Made by a program: the position numbers and the translations under genes. Positions 22,080 to 34,072 of a stretch of 64,000 nucleotides of DNA are shown here, in pieces (the first letter of the stretch is position 1; each line of letters opens with the position of its first letter). The stretch lies in assembly GCA_009767595.1 (NCBI GenBank), contig VSDK01027860.1:147570-211569 (forward strand). Reading direction: 5' to 3'. The notes below the pieces were generated by a model, which saw nothing but the letters and a program-made list of their open reading frames with translations, made no database searches and was not told the DNA's origin. The stretch is from Symbiodinium kawagutii. Taxonomy: Eukaryota; Sar; Dinophyceae; Suessiales; Symbiodiniaceae.

Positions 22080-23040
22080 CCGCCTCCAGCGACATCGCAG
22101 CATGGCTTTGCACTGCTGCGCGTCACCGCCCGCTGGGCTAAAGCATTCATCGCTGCGGGGGAAATGAGACTCCAGCATGGGTCTGTCGTTTGAAGGGAAA
22201 CTTCTCCAGGAGATAAAAAACAATTCGCCGTAAGAAGTTACTATACATACCTGCATTTACAAAAACATGCAAACATCCATAAACATGAATATTGACACAA
22301 CTATATATGTAAATTATGTGTTGCATAAGCTAACCACAATCCAAAATCTCTGTGATCAAAAATGTCCATCTGGAATTCGACTGCCCTCTTGGCAGAACTT
22401 GGCAGAAACATCAAGTCGTTAATTTGTCAGTAGCTGGTCGTATGACACACCAGTGCTGGGGTATGAGTGCAGCATATGCAGAAAGGACCGTGGGGATTAA
22501 ACATTCTATTGCCCCTCCATGACCCAAAACACTAGCAAAACCAAACGCAACAATGCAAAGCTTCACCTCCGCAGGAAGCCGCAGCATCAGGACCACGCCA
22601 GTACTACGAACAGCCACATCGCTTCCGAGAACAGCAGCAGCTACAGCAACGAGATTGCATTGAGAACAGCCACCACCCAAGACCACGTGCAGGTTGAACA
22701 TGATGATCATAATCATGAATATGCGTGATAACTTCAGTCACCAATATTCGGGGTACGTTTCCATACTTTGCTCGCAAAAAGTCACACGCCCATCACGAAA
22801 ATTTGGTGACAAAAAATGGATTTCCAGCTTGAAACTTGGGGCATCACCTTCGTGTCGTCACAATTTCACAGTGCGAACCGGTGGAATTTGTATGCAAGCA
22901 CCATGGACGGAACATCCTGGAACATGCACATTGATGCACATTGCCCAGCCGCAAGCCGGCAACTTTTGGCATTTTTCTGAACCATTTTGCTTGGGCCAGA
23001 TGCTTTGACCTCCGAAGTCATTGAGATTTGTGAGCAGCAT
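22080..23040 (-). CDS. Weak minus-strand exon candidates
   Basis: About 23,030-22,870 reads SEVKASGPSKMVQKNAKSCR then PSMVLAYKFHRFAL. About 22,650-22,450 reads LVAVAAAVLGSDVAVRSTGV and further hydrophobic sequence. About 22,165-22,085 after CCCCGCAG reads MNALAQRAVTRSSAKPCC. Frames are plausible but edges are not secure. Confidence 0.27.
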
Positions 23041-23379
23041 ACGGCTGCTTGCTGCCATCCAACAATTATTGACTTCACTATTTCAACCTGGGTTGCCATC
23101 CTGTTTGGCTGGGCAAGCTGTAAGATCTGTGGTCATGTTGAACATTTGAGTGATAAAACCCGCTGTCCTACACGTCCTAAGTATTCCTAAGTAATCTAAG
23201 TAATATTCTGACTTGTTTACTCCAAGTTGGCCTAAACCAGGGGATCCAATCCAAGTCAACCATTTGTCAGCGGCTTGCTGATAAATCTGTCTAAACCACG
23301 TCCTATCGAAATAGTACACACACGTATCCGCATGAATATTATGTGAGCCATGCCCCAACTGGGTACAATAGTTTTCTTT

Positions 23380-23480
23380 CTATCGATCTATCGATCTAGC
23401 TATCTATCCATCTATCCATCTATCCATCTATCCATCTACCCATCTATCCATCTATCCATCTATCCATCTATCTATCTAGC
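23380..23480. repeat. TCTATCCA/TCTA tetranucleotide microsatellite
   Basis: About 24 tetranucleotide units alternating TCTA and TCCA. Confidence 0.97.
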
Positions 23481-23489
23481 ATAACTAGC

Positions 23490-23580
23490 ATATATCTTGC
23501 ACTTGCACGCTCCGGAGGTTTCAAATTGGCCGCCCAGGCATCGGCTACTGCGATCCCTGGCAGTGAAACCAAGGAGTACC
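23490..23580 (-). CDS. Minus-strand exon candidate
   Basis: Reads SLVSLPGIAVADAWAANLKP then PERASARY. The frame is open into the flanking sequence, so the edges are approximate. Confidence 0.35.
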
Positions 23581-23924
23581 GGCTGCTGTTTGAAGAAAAA
23601 ACCTGACAACAAAAACATATCATCCTACCGGCATCATGTGGTGCTGGGTCAAAATCAACCAGCCAACAATGGATAGATGAACATCTCGACAAAGACTAAG
23701 TTTGGTCACTTAGGAAATGTCTCCCAGGCGTATAGGATGTTGACCCATAGCCATACTATCAATCATCAACTGGTTGGAGTTTCTCTGTATTTCATCAACC
23801 CAATGATCACCCAAACTCTTATCACCCATTGTTGAGTAAAGCTGTCACTGGATTGGTTGATGGAAAAGTGTACAGGAACCCCTGTAATCGAACTAAGGTT
23901 TCCTGTAGATCTTCCCATGGACCA

Positions 23925-24030
23925 AACCGGTGAATATATGGTCATCTTTTGGTTATCATATGGTCAGTATTTGCTTCACAATATCAGAGGTGACCCGTAT
24001 ATGGTTGACCTGTGGTCAGCATATGGTTAG
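23925..24030. repeat. Degenerate ATATGGTCAG-type repeats
   Basis: Six or more imperfect copies of ATATGGTCA or ATGGTTAGCA words within about 100 bp. Confidence 0.55.
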
Positions 24031-24274
24031 CAAATGGTCAAAGCTGCGAATTAAATGAGATTTCATTAGATTCGATTATGTGTTCGAATAGGTTGTATGT
24101 GTGCCAGAACTACCTAGTTGATCTGGCAAGGCTGGTACAACAAGACAAATGACGACGAGGATGACATTGGTAATGACCCCTTGGTTCCAAGTAGACCAAG
24201 AACACAACAAACTGAAAAACACATTAATTAGTGGCCATCGCCAGCCATAAGATAGATAAAAGAGTCAAACTCAC

Positions 24275-24395
24275 AACAGGAAGGCCTTGACTTTGCGGTA
24301 CTCCCGACGGCAAATTCTTGGGACATTGGCAGCCTCCCGGTGTGATTCGGAAAATCCACGGAAACGCTGGACCACACCGTGAAGCCAACCAAGAG
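24275..24395 (-). CDS. Minus-strand exon, basic helical protein
   Basis: Reads GWLHGVVQRFRGFSESHREA then NVPRICRREYRKVKAFLL, ending at a TGTT/GTGAGT donor, which is a near-consensus splice site. An exon near 24,600 may continue upstream (GPFDDYRVIMFVVPP). Not recognised. Confidence 0.48.
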
Positions 24396-25296
24396 CTGAA
24401 GGCTACTCTGGGTGTGAGACAGCATGAGTCTGGAGTTTAAGATCAGTGCCTTGCTTGGTCTTCATGCAGCATGAGCTTGTTCATTGAGGGCCCTCTTCCG
24501 GCACCATGGTTAACATCAAACCCCATGTGATTTTTCGGTGGGACCACGAACATAATCACACGGTAGTCGTCGAAAGGTCCTTGAAGTACAAAAAAACACT
24601 GAGAATCGGAAAAGGAAATCATTGTGATGGTTGGAGATTGCTTTGGTTTCTGCTTCGTCGATGTTGCCATACTCGTCTACTTTGCAAACCGATGTTCCAC
24701 ACCGGCTGGTAACCTATGGCAACCGATGGCGAACCGCTATCAACCACTACGAACAACTATTCACTTATAACAATTCGCAACATGTTTAAAACTATTAAAA
24801 AAATACACAAATAGCCTCATTCAGCATCATCAACCATTATCGATTTTTATTGATCAGTATAAGCATCCAGTAGCACATGGTGAAGCACCCCGAAGTTTTA
24901 CAGCAATCAATGGCCAACACCCGAGCGTACTCGCAGCTCTCAGCTGTCGACGGCTCACCGCGCAAGGGGCCAAAAGGACTTAGCAACAGCAGGTTGCTCC
25001 AGGGCACCGTGATGATGAGCTATCCGCAACAAATCCATGGGTTGCTCATGCTAAGAAACTTAGTTTTGACTGCTGAAACTGAAACCGCGATCTCCAGTCA
25101 GATCGATCAATTCCCGAATTTCCAAGCGCATTCCAAACGTCTTGTCTCACACCATTTCCATCAACCATTCACCAACCACCATCAAAAAAGGCCAGCATCC
25201 ATTATTAACTTGCGTAGTTGGCAGGGGTGTGAACGAAATATGCGTTCCACCATGATTCTGAAAATGGAAGCAGCCACAAAAAAATCATGGTAATTC

Positions 25297-25964
25297 AAAA
25301 CCAAAAGCAACCGGCCGCACCCGAGGGCTTTTTCCTTGCCAGATAGGCCCATACATGGACCGCTGCATGGATCAAATGAGCGGCAAACCACTCATCAATT
25401 TCAAATGCAAAGAGAAAGCCAACATAGGCCAACCAAGCAAATCGAGTGGCAACTTTAGCCAGTCGGCCATCTCAAACAGTCCACCAATCTGAAGATTGGT
25501 ATGCAAGCTGCTGGCCACTAGATCTTCAAGGTCCACCTTCGCAGCGTCATCTTTCCATCACGGCTCTTGGAAGGAGACCTTGAACGGTTCCTTTGGGAAT
25601 TGGAATCAGGCACCGGCGCCGGCTGCTTGGCAATTGCATCCTCTGGAAGCGGAACTCGGGTTGGGACCGGGACCGGGGCTGCCAACGAGTTTGTCAGACC
25701 GCCTGGGTGACTGGTTGTCCTGGCAGCCGCAAAGTCATCCTGGATAACCTCCTTGATCTCCACGACATCCGCATTGTCACTATCATCATGATTACAATTC
25801 CCGTTCTGCACCTGTGATGAAGCATCCGTCTCTGCAAAGGAAACAGGAGGAACGGCAGTGCGCATGGTCCTGTACGCAGCACTCAGCCATCCAGAAGATA
25901 CCTGGGCATCAAGAAATGACAAGGGCGCTACACCCTGGCAAGGCAAAGAACAACATGGTTTCAC
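25297..25964 (-). CDS. Exons of a membrane protein with acidic/SR-rich N-terminal part
   Basis: Two linked segments. About 25,964-25,545 encodes a polar region with an acidic patch (DDSDNADVVEIKEVIQDDF), a Pro-rich linker and an RNRSRSPSKSRDGK stretch. A TTTGCAG/AGACGG acceptor inside suggests it may be two exons. About 25,470-25,305 follows a TTTGAG acceptor and reads RLAKVATRFAWLAYVGFLFA then EIDEWFAAHLIHAAVHVWAY, one or two hydrophobic helices. A start at Met 25,964 is possible but not secure. This appears to open the fragmented gene region that continues to lower coordinates. No function assigned. Confidence 0.42.
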
Positions 25965-26337
25965 TGGCTAACTAGTCGAGACTCCAATGGATGCCCCTGT
26001 GCCAGGGCCCCGATTATACGTTGCCCGTTGCACGAAATGTCAATCTGTCTGAGGTGTGTCTGATACTACTTTGTTACTTAGCCTAAGGGCCTAGCCTACC
26101 GTACCGACCGTACCTAGAAAAAGTTGACCGGCTTAGGGCTGGCAGGGATTTGAATCTTTGAATCTTTCAATTAGAATTAGAATGCAGAAACAATGCCAAC
26201 AATCAACAAACTACAAACTCACATCAGTACTGACTTGAACAAATTTATCAAGTTGATTTTTTCAACTACTATTCACTATTCAATTCAATTCAACAAATCA
26301 CTAACAATAAAATAAAATCAACAAAGCTCAAGCAGCA

Positions 26338-27454
26338 TCAGGCGCCTGCCTGGGAGTCGGCATATTGGTCAATGAGTTCATCCGCGTCTGCTGTCCCTGG
26401 GACAACTTCTACCATCTCACCGTCGACCACCAAGTATCGAAACGACGCTGAGTCATGATCCGAAGAAAACATCACAGCAGCAACAAAGGATGGCAAACAC
26501 AGGCTAGAGGCGGGGTCCGTACCGGCAGTGAGTTGTGACTGAAGCCAAGCTGCATGGCCGAAAAAAATCTGCATCACCTCGCCTCACCTCAATCACCTTA
26601 CGTCGCAATCTCAATCATAATGACACCTGACCTAGCCTGACCATGAACATGAATCTTGCACTGCATCGAAGAGTTTGATTTGGTTACAATTACGTTTAGA
26701 AACTTTCCTGTCATGTCATGTTCCTTAGCCCTTTGCCACTGGGTTTGTTGACTCATCTGACTTTCTCAATGCAACGTCAACTTTCAATAGATCTACTACT
26801 ACTGCTGCTGCTGCTGCTACTGCTACTGCCACTGCTACTGCTACTGCCACTGCTGACTGCTGCCTGTTTTTCTCTTGAACTGCCATTCATTGATCATTGA
26901 AGATGGGTCACGCCCCGGCGGTCTCATTGACTTGAAGCTGGCTGAACGCTGGCCAGATGAAAAGCACCAATGCGAATGCAGAGTGCAGAGTCTCAGTCGG
27001 AAAGTGAACTTGATTTGGACGCACCCGACTCCCTGCACTATTAAGCATCACATCATCATCAATTCAATAACTGAAGGACCAATGTTTGTTGCTGCGTTAA
27101 CGGCATGACTGACTGGGCGGACTATGCCACTGTGAACAACTGGAGTCTGACAACAGGCGATGCAGGTTTGTCAGGTTTATCTGCGTCTATGGTACGCTCT
27201 GCCAATTCAAACCTCCGCACTGGCCTACCAAAAAGCTTCTGAATGGAACATTGATAGATGGCGGCTGTGAATTCAGCCGTTCCCCGAAAAGTGCAAAGGC
27301 CAATCAAGCGTTGAAAGTCAGATTTGGTCATGATTTTGTGCGATGATGATCTTATGATAATGTCCCTTGGTTGGCCGGTTGGCCACACAGAATCATAGAA
27401 TCGCAAAAACATTTGAAATATTAAATGTTGATAAAAAACTGCTTGCAATTTCAA
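26338..27454 (-). CDS. 3' exons of gene 4 or a separate small gene
   Basis: About 27,330-27,160 reads KSDFQRLIGLCTFRGTAEFT then AAIYQCSIQKLFGRPVRR, followed by an acidic tail. About 26,560-26,338 reads SSLCLPSFVAAVMFSSDHDS, then RYLVVDGEMVEVVPG and an acidic end DADELIDQYADSQAGA to a stop. The latter is a credible C-terminus. The preceding gene has a stop at 27,527, so these exons belong to it only if a donor lies before that stop. They could instead be an independent downstream gene on the same strand. No family recognised. A CTG/CTA-rich microsatellite lies at 26,792-26,860. Confidence 0.42.
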
Positions 27455-27526
27455 TTTTCAATATCGATCAATTGCCGAATTGGCCTTTAGCAAACCCTCG
27501 CTCATTTGCTCAGACTCAGACTCAGC

Positions 27527-30500
27527 TCAATTGACATCTTCCGCAGGACGTGCTCCTTTGTCCTTCATCAGCGGGCCAGTGACATAGTGCATGATCTGCC
27601 GCTGGTTCCCACCATCGTCGCCACCACCACTCTTTCTTGCTTTCTTTGCTGTTGACGAAGCAGCCGCAGATTTTTCCTCCACCTTCGCCTCATCTGCCTC
27701 CTTCTTGCTCTTCTTGTCCTTGGCCTTGTCCTTCTCCTTTTTATCTTTCTTCTCCTTCTTTTGCTCCTTGCGACTTCTGCCTTTCTCCGCAGCCTCACCG
27801 TCACCCTCAGTGTCATCTCCACCGTCTCCACCCTTGCCCTTGCTTGCCTTGGCTTTGCTTTTGCACTTTGCTTTGGCTTTGGCAGCGGCGGCTGCATCGG
27901 CCTTCGATGCCTTCGATGACTTTGTCTTTGGGGATGCCTTGGCTTTGCCTTTCGCCTTTGCTTTGGCTTTGGGAGCTCTGCCCTTCGGCGTCGACGGTGC
28001 TGTACTGGCATCATCAGCCGCCTGACCATCTGTCTGCATCTCCTCAGGCTCCTCCGTGTTTGCATCCTTTTCCTCTTCCTCAGCCTCCTCCTCCTCCATG
28101 GCAGTACTGGTGTCCATTGGAGCCTCTGCGCCCTCTGTGTCCTCATCCTCATCTTCCTTCTCTTCCGTTGGTTCACATCCTGGCCATCTTCAATGTCAGC
28201 TGCCTCAGTCTCAGCTGGAATTGTTTCCGCCTCCGCGGCCGCCTCCGCCTCTACCCTCTCAGTCGGTGCAGTGGACGTTTTGGCAGCCTTTGCACTTTCC
28301 AAGGACTCTGTGTTGTTGGGCTCGGACAGAGGCTGCTTCTCCACTTGGTTCTGCTCCTTCATACGGGCACGGAAGGGAACCGATCAAAGGATTCAAACAA
28401 AGCAAAACCGAAACCAAGTAACCAAGAAGTTAGAAGTTAGAAGAAAAGAAAGAAATGTTTGCGCACTGCCGCACTGCCGCACTGCCCAGTCCAGTCCAGT
28501 CAGTCCAGTCCAGTCAGTCCAGTCCAGTTGGTCCAGAAATCCATTTCGGTCAGTCTGAGTCCAAATCAGAAACGCCCTAGCGTCCTCGGCGTCCTCCCCC
28601 AAGGCTGCAGCAGGTTGAGCAACAGCAATTGCAGGCGCTGCAGGCTGATCCTCCGGTTCCGCCGCGACAAGCGCTTCTTCCAACTGCTTCTTCCCAGCAT
28701 CAGCCTTCGCAGATTTCTCCTCCTCCTGCTGTTTGTCAACCTTGTTGCTTTCAGGCCGGAGCTGCATCAGTGACGCCTTGCTACCTTCTTCAACTGCATC
28801 TTCAGCAGACGGATAGAGATGATCCACGATCGCAGTAACCAAAGTGGTGACGGGCTGTGGACGTACCTGCAAAACAACGACATCACTTTACTTGACATTC
28901 AACTTCCGCCCTCAAAACGCCTAACCTCAGATCTCACCTACTCACCTACCCCTTGAGTTTGAACCCGAACTTGAACCCCTGAACCCCTTAAACTTTTTCA
29001 TGGTGATGGGCCCCCCATGGCACCATGGCATATGTTAAAGAATATAACAATAACGTACGGCCGGTACAATAGTACAACAAGAACTACATTTAACAACAAC
29101 GTCGACCGTCAACAACATCAAAAATGAAAACGCAAATTGATTGTAGCAAGTTGCCTGGGTCATTGCTGCGAGGAAGCTCTCTGCGCTGCTAGCTGTATAA
29201 TGAGCCAGGTTCACCCTGCATCAGGTCAGGGTCATGGTCCGGTCCCACAGCATAATCACTCACAAGCGCCGCAGTGCATTAATGAAATGGATTACAAAGA
29301 GCCAAAGAGCTTGCAAAATCCAAACACAAATCACCAAGCACTCACAAATCACAATCACTGAACCCAAACACTCAAACACTGGCAATTTCACAACCCGGGG
29401 CCTGATGCTCACGCTGGTTTCGATGAACTTCTCCACAACAACACAACCTGCCGGGCAGAAGATCATGTCCCCTGTACGGACATACTCGAAGCTGAGGTGC
29501 GGCATGCTCCACACATCCGGTGCATCATTCCCTTCTCCACCCATTTGCTCCATCAACTGCAAGCAGTCTTTCAGCCCACGTTTTTTGTAGTGACTGAGAA
29601 GCTCTGTCGTGCTTGCCAATGCGACAAGCCGCTGGCCCTGCAATTGAATGCGGATTGTGCACAGGCCTGAACTTTCTAGCCCGGAGTACACGGTGCCGGA
29701 CTTGTTTCCAACAAGCCACAAGCTCCGATGGTCCTTCAAGCCTTTCTCCAGCGTTCCCTGGTCCTCTGAACTATCCAGGATGCCTGAGATTTCCTCCTGA
29801 CAAAGCTCTTGGAAAGGAATGAGCTCCTTGACCTTGCTCTGGATCGCCTCGCTCAATTTGCAAGCTGTCTCGTCGGAACTGTCAATCAAGCTCCTTAGTA
29901 AAAGTGACTGTTTGCAATTTGCAATTTGCAATTTCGGAAATTACATCCAAGACCGGCAAGACCAAGTCAAATCACAAGTCAAATCAATTGCATCACATTG
30001 ATCCAGCCCCTAGATGAAGCAACCAACAAAACCCAGCCAGACAAGAGGCACAGACTTGTTGTCCTTTGCTTCCTCTGTGGTCTGGGCAAACCTTTGGATG
30101 GTGGCCTCAAGGTGCCCCCTGAGAGTCGGATCCTTCACCAAAAGCCTGCTGACATTCCTTCCTTTCTTCATCACAAATGGAATCTCGCTGTCACACGTGC
30201 CGTTCTCGAGTTCGGCGGAATCTTTCACAACTTTCAAAGGCCTCTGGTTCATCATTGATTTGAAACTCTGCAAGATTTGAGGATCGCTTCCACTCAAGGA
30301 CTTTGCGAAGTTGGTGCGGCCAGTCATTTGTCTACTGGCAGCGGCATCTGCAGCACCTGAGGCCTGAGTGGCTTGCAATCTCGCCATTTGCTTTCTCACT
30401 TTCTCAAGTGCTTTTCGCATTCTTCCCATGTCCTGAACGGCCCTTCGGAGTGATTGACTGCAGAGCTGCAAAAGGGCACACGCATCCTCCAGGGACCACG

Positions 30501-33383
30501 GGTCCAATTCAAATTGGGAACAAACAAACGAATGATGGATGATTGATGGGTGATGGATATGATGGCAACGCTAGTGGCACTCACTTGGCTGGTTGTAATG
30601 GCAAATGATGCATGATGGCATGATTGGCCTGATAACCTGATAGTCTGATAGCCTGATAATCTGATAGCTAAATATTATCTAAGTCGGTCAGTCAGTCTAA
30701 TTATCTAAATATCTAATCTATGATCACTATGATCAATGGCCGTGACACGACTGGAGACTCTCTGGAGACTGGTCAAAGTTGAAACCCATGTGCGATCAAT
30801 GACCGGGCCTTACACCTTGTCTCAAGATCATGGCATTCGCTTTCGGTCCCACAAGCATCAAAGACCGGCCCCTGCATCTGATAGAGCATGAAGTCCACTG
30901 TGAGCTTATCGCCTACGTTCTCAGCAATGTAGTCGTCCATTCGCAGCAAACACTGAAGCTTCTCCTACATCATCAGAGCACAGCACTGCTGAAAAAAATT
31001 GAATCAATAATCAGAATCAGAATCACACACAATACTTAAACACAATACTGATACTGATACTGGTACTGACTAACTCCGACTCTGACCTTGACCGACTGAC
31101 TGCGCCTCAACCTGAGCATCGTCAATATCCGTAAGCTGGAGGGCCCTTGCCAACGATTCACGGAAATCTTCCGCACTCTCGGATGCCATCACCAGGACAA
31201 TCTGACGCCTGTCCTCGACATGAAACATACATTTCATGAGACCTCCTTCATCGCCGGCAGATTCATCACTGAGGATTGCGTTGCGGTTGTTGATGAACTG
31301 AGGTTGCTCTGCAAAGCCTAAGCTGCCATGGGCTGTGAAAGAAGTAGACCCACAGACTCACAGGCTCACAGACTCAAAGATTTCCACTTCAAGTCTTCAA
31401 GTCATTTACTAACGAATAGGAATACTGAGTCATGAGTGTATCTCTAATCCCTAGTATCCCAGTGTGTGCGGTCAAGTCAAATTCAAGAAACCTTTGAACT
31501 TTTCATAGAAGCTTTTCTCGGTTCCTTCAATAAAGGCTTGGTACTTGGTCAACGCATCTTTCAATGAGGACTGTGTGAACTTCTTCTGGCTTGTCAGCTT
31601 GAGTGCAAACTTCGCGCGCAACGCAACCAAATCAACAAGTTTGCCACCACCGCCACCAGTACTTCTGCTCTTCCCTTTCTTGTTTCTTCCTCAAGTGAAA
31701 AATAAAACAAGTGAAAAATGAAGAAGAAAGAGGCGATGGAGACTGGAGGGCGGCGGGTGTTTCGCTACTGGCCACAATGACAAAAGGTGTAATCAACCAG
31801 GGAAACTAACAGTTTCAAATTCATGGCAGCAGCAACGTTTTCATTTCGGTCTGAGCTTCGGCTTGACTCCAAGCAGTTCCCCGATGAACCGACATCGATG
31901 AGATTGGTCTCTGTAGTGAAGTTGACAAGTTTCACCGAGCTCAAGAACTCAGAGTCCATGTCATGACTTACCTTGGCATCAAGGATCCGAATCAGAATGC
32001 TTTGCGCATGGACAGCGCCTGGGTGTAAAACTTAGATTATATTATACTCAAATCAATCATCAATATCAATATATTGATTATCTGATTGATTAACTGATTA
32101 ATTTGAAAAAAGATACATAAACAAAATAAAATAAAAAATATTTTGACTTCTGACTTCTGACTGACTATTCTGACTCACCCCAAATTGTTAAGCTTAGTTG
32201 CCATTTGGGCCACTTTCAATTGCGCCTCAGCCCAATGCTGGCTTGTGAAGTCTTTGGTTTGCTTTAGCACGGAAGCACTGTTGGTCACCCTGGATTCTTC
32301 CTCTTTTTTTCGGTGGTGTCCGGTGAAGACCCACACAAATTGGCGCTCCTCCCAAGTTCCCGAGCGACGGTTCAATACTCGAGACTTGTATGATTCCACT
32401 CCTGGAGTTTGGCCTGATACATCTCTGACCCATGATCGTAGAACTTCTGCCTCCGTAAGCATGTCTTCTCCCCTGTCTTTGCTCGTGAAGTATGCCTTGG
32501 TGTTGCCGAATGTGGGAACTATCAAGTCACAGTCACAGTAACAATGGCATCAAATCAAATGCAAATTCCATCCATATAAGTCCAAATGCAATGCAAGGCT
32601 AAGTAACTTTGTATTGCGCCCAGTGCATTCCCTCGTATCCACTTCCACTGGTCTGCACTTTTGATGAACTTGACTCCTCTTTGTACCTGATTGAAGAGGA
32701 ATATGAGTTGCTGTGGCAAAATGCATTTAAATTGTTAATAGCTAACAGCCACGGGTCATGGGTGATGACATCAAAGTTCAAAGCAAGCAAGAATGGGAAC
32801 ACTGGATGAAACATGTAAGCTGCTGCCGGGTTTCTCCATGAGATCAAACTTGCCTTTGCTTCTGACGCCTCTCTTCAACTCCACCTTGTCCTCGTGATCA
32901 GACATTACTTTCCTTGGCATGGCAGGCCCAGGATGGATGGCCTGCACATTGCTAACAGGCTGCATAAGGGGTCGGTTGAAAAGCCTAAGCTGCCACAGTG
33001 CCACCGCCAGCCACCAGCTGATGTCACATGTCACAGTCACCGTCACAGTTCGATCAAGGTTCTGGTATTCCTGTGGGTCGTTGCTGGGGAGGGACTTGAA
33101 CCATTTCACAACTGCAGCATCGTTCGTTGTGCTGACAATGCTTCTGTGCCTCCTACTGCATTTCATGCAGTGCATCTTCCTTAGGCACCGAGCCGAGTCC
33201 GGAAAAACACAATAAAACTACAAGCAGCGAGCAGCACAACATCATGAAACTATACAAGTCCGATTCAGATGAAATTGACATGCAAAAGTTTCAGGCAAGT
33301 GACAAGCAGTGACTGTTGGCCTGATCTTGCAGGCTGATCACGTCAAGGCAATTGACACACTTCGGGTTGCCACAGCCTTTCAT
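27527..33383 (-). CDS. Gene 4: Cys-rich N-terminus, lysine/alanine-rich C-terminal tail, ~13 exons
   Basis: I read this as one gene starting at Met 33,383 (MKGCGNPKCVNCLD, then a GTGATC donor). The next exon at 33,175-33,058 starts HCMKCSRRHRS, so two Cys clusters come together across the intron and could bind zinc. Later exons, approximate: 32,985-32,850; 32,690-32,608 (ends GYEGMHWAQYK); 32,520-32,180 (SYKSRVLNR then WEERQFVWVFTG); 32,020-31,972, with a consensus GTAAGT donor; 31,940-31,800; 31,685-31,500; 31,330-31,105; 30,960-30,815; 30,510-30,030 (a Met/Arg/Lys coiled coil); 29,900-29,400; 28,870-28,560; 28,362-27,527. The last is Glu-rich, then a long run of KAKAKGKAKASP-type repeats resembling linker-histone or HMG tails, ending GPLMKDKGARPAEDVN. 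Function unknown. The basic tail suggests nuclear DNA or chromatin binding. A one-base frame change is apparent near 28,175. Confidence 0.55.
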
Positions 33384-33535
33384 CCCGCCTCAACACTGAG
33401 GATGGACGAAAATCTAAGTCCAGTCTGAATGTCTGAATCAGAATGGAATGTATAGTATGCAATGATGGAAATGGAAAGGATCCATCCGAGGTAGCCGAGC
33501 CCAGCCAAGATATACCAAACAATTCTTGTCTATTG

Positions 33536-33602
33536 TCTATTGTCTATGTCTATTTGTCTATCTGTCTATGACTATGTCTCTGTCTCTGTCTCTGTCTATT
33601 CA
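33536..33602. repeat. TCTATTG/TCTCTG microsatellite
   Basis: Imperfect TGTCTATT and TCTCTG units between genes 3 and 4. Confidence 0.8.
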
Positions 33603-33639
33603 AGTATTGTTGACGACTGAATCATTAGGGAAGCACCAT

Positions 33640-34072
33640 GGCTCATGGCCTGGCCTGGCGCATCTTTTCCTTCAACCAGGGCCGTGCAGCCGCCTTTGGC
33701 TGGATCAGAAGTTCCGGGAGATTCCATGGAGAATGCCAGGATTGTCACTACGTCTGTCGGCCTGCCCGCTCTATTCTTGAGCCCAGCCTTCATGATGCAA
33801 CGCCATTGCTGCTACTTCGACTGACTCCAACTGTTGGCAAACCAGGCCAACCGACCATCTTAAAACTGAAGTCTGTTCAAGAATGCTAGCGACAATGGTG
33901 GTGGGCCGCGTGGTGGGCGTCAAAGTGAAGTGCACTAACAGTGATCCGAGCTGAGCCGAGCCATGTTTTCCACCCCCGACAGCCACTACAGGATGCTAAG
34001 ATTCCAAGATGCAAGCGCACACCACACTCTGCGCGCTGTGTGCAATGCCGGCGCTGCCAAAACCAAGACATC
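33640..34072 (-). CDS. Possible C-terminal exons after the methyltransferase domain
   Basis: About 34,072-33,990 reads LVLAAPALHTARRVWCALAS. About 33,965-33,780 reads LLVHFTLTPTTRPTTIVASI then CQQLESVEVAAMALHHEG. About 33,755-33,640 after a GACAG acceptor reads VVTILAFSMESPGTSDPAKG. They lie between the motif X exon and the Cys-rich start of gene 4. I place them with gene 3, but they could be a separate small gene. No domain recognised. Confidence 0.38.

Noticed and set aside
27591-28440. Long plus-strand frames of 144 and 267 codons
   Set aside because: They are antisense to the lysine/alanine/glutamate-rich tail exon of gene 4, where skewed codons leave the other strand open.
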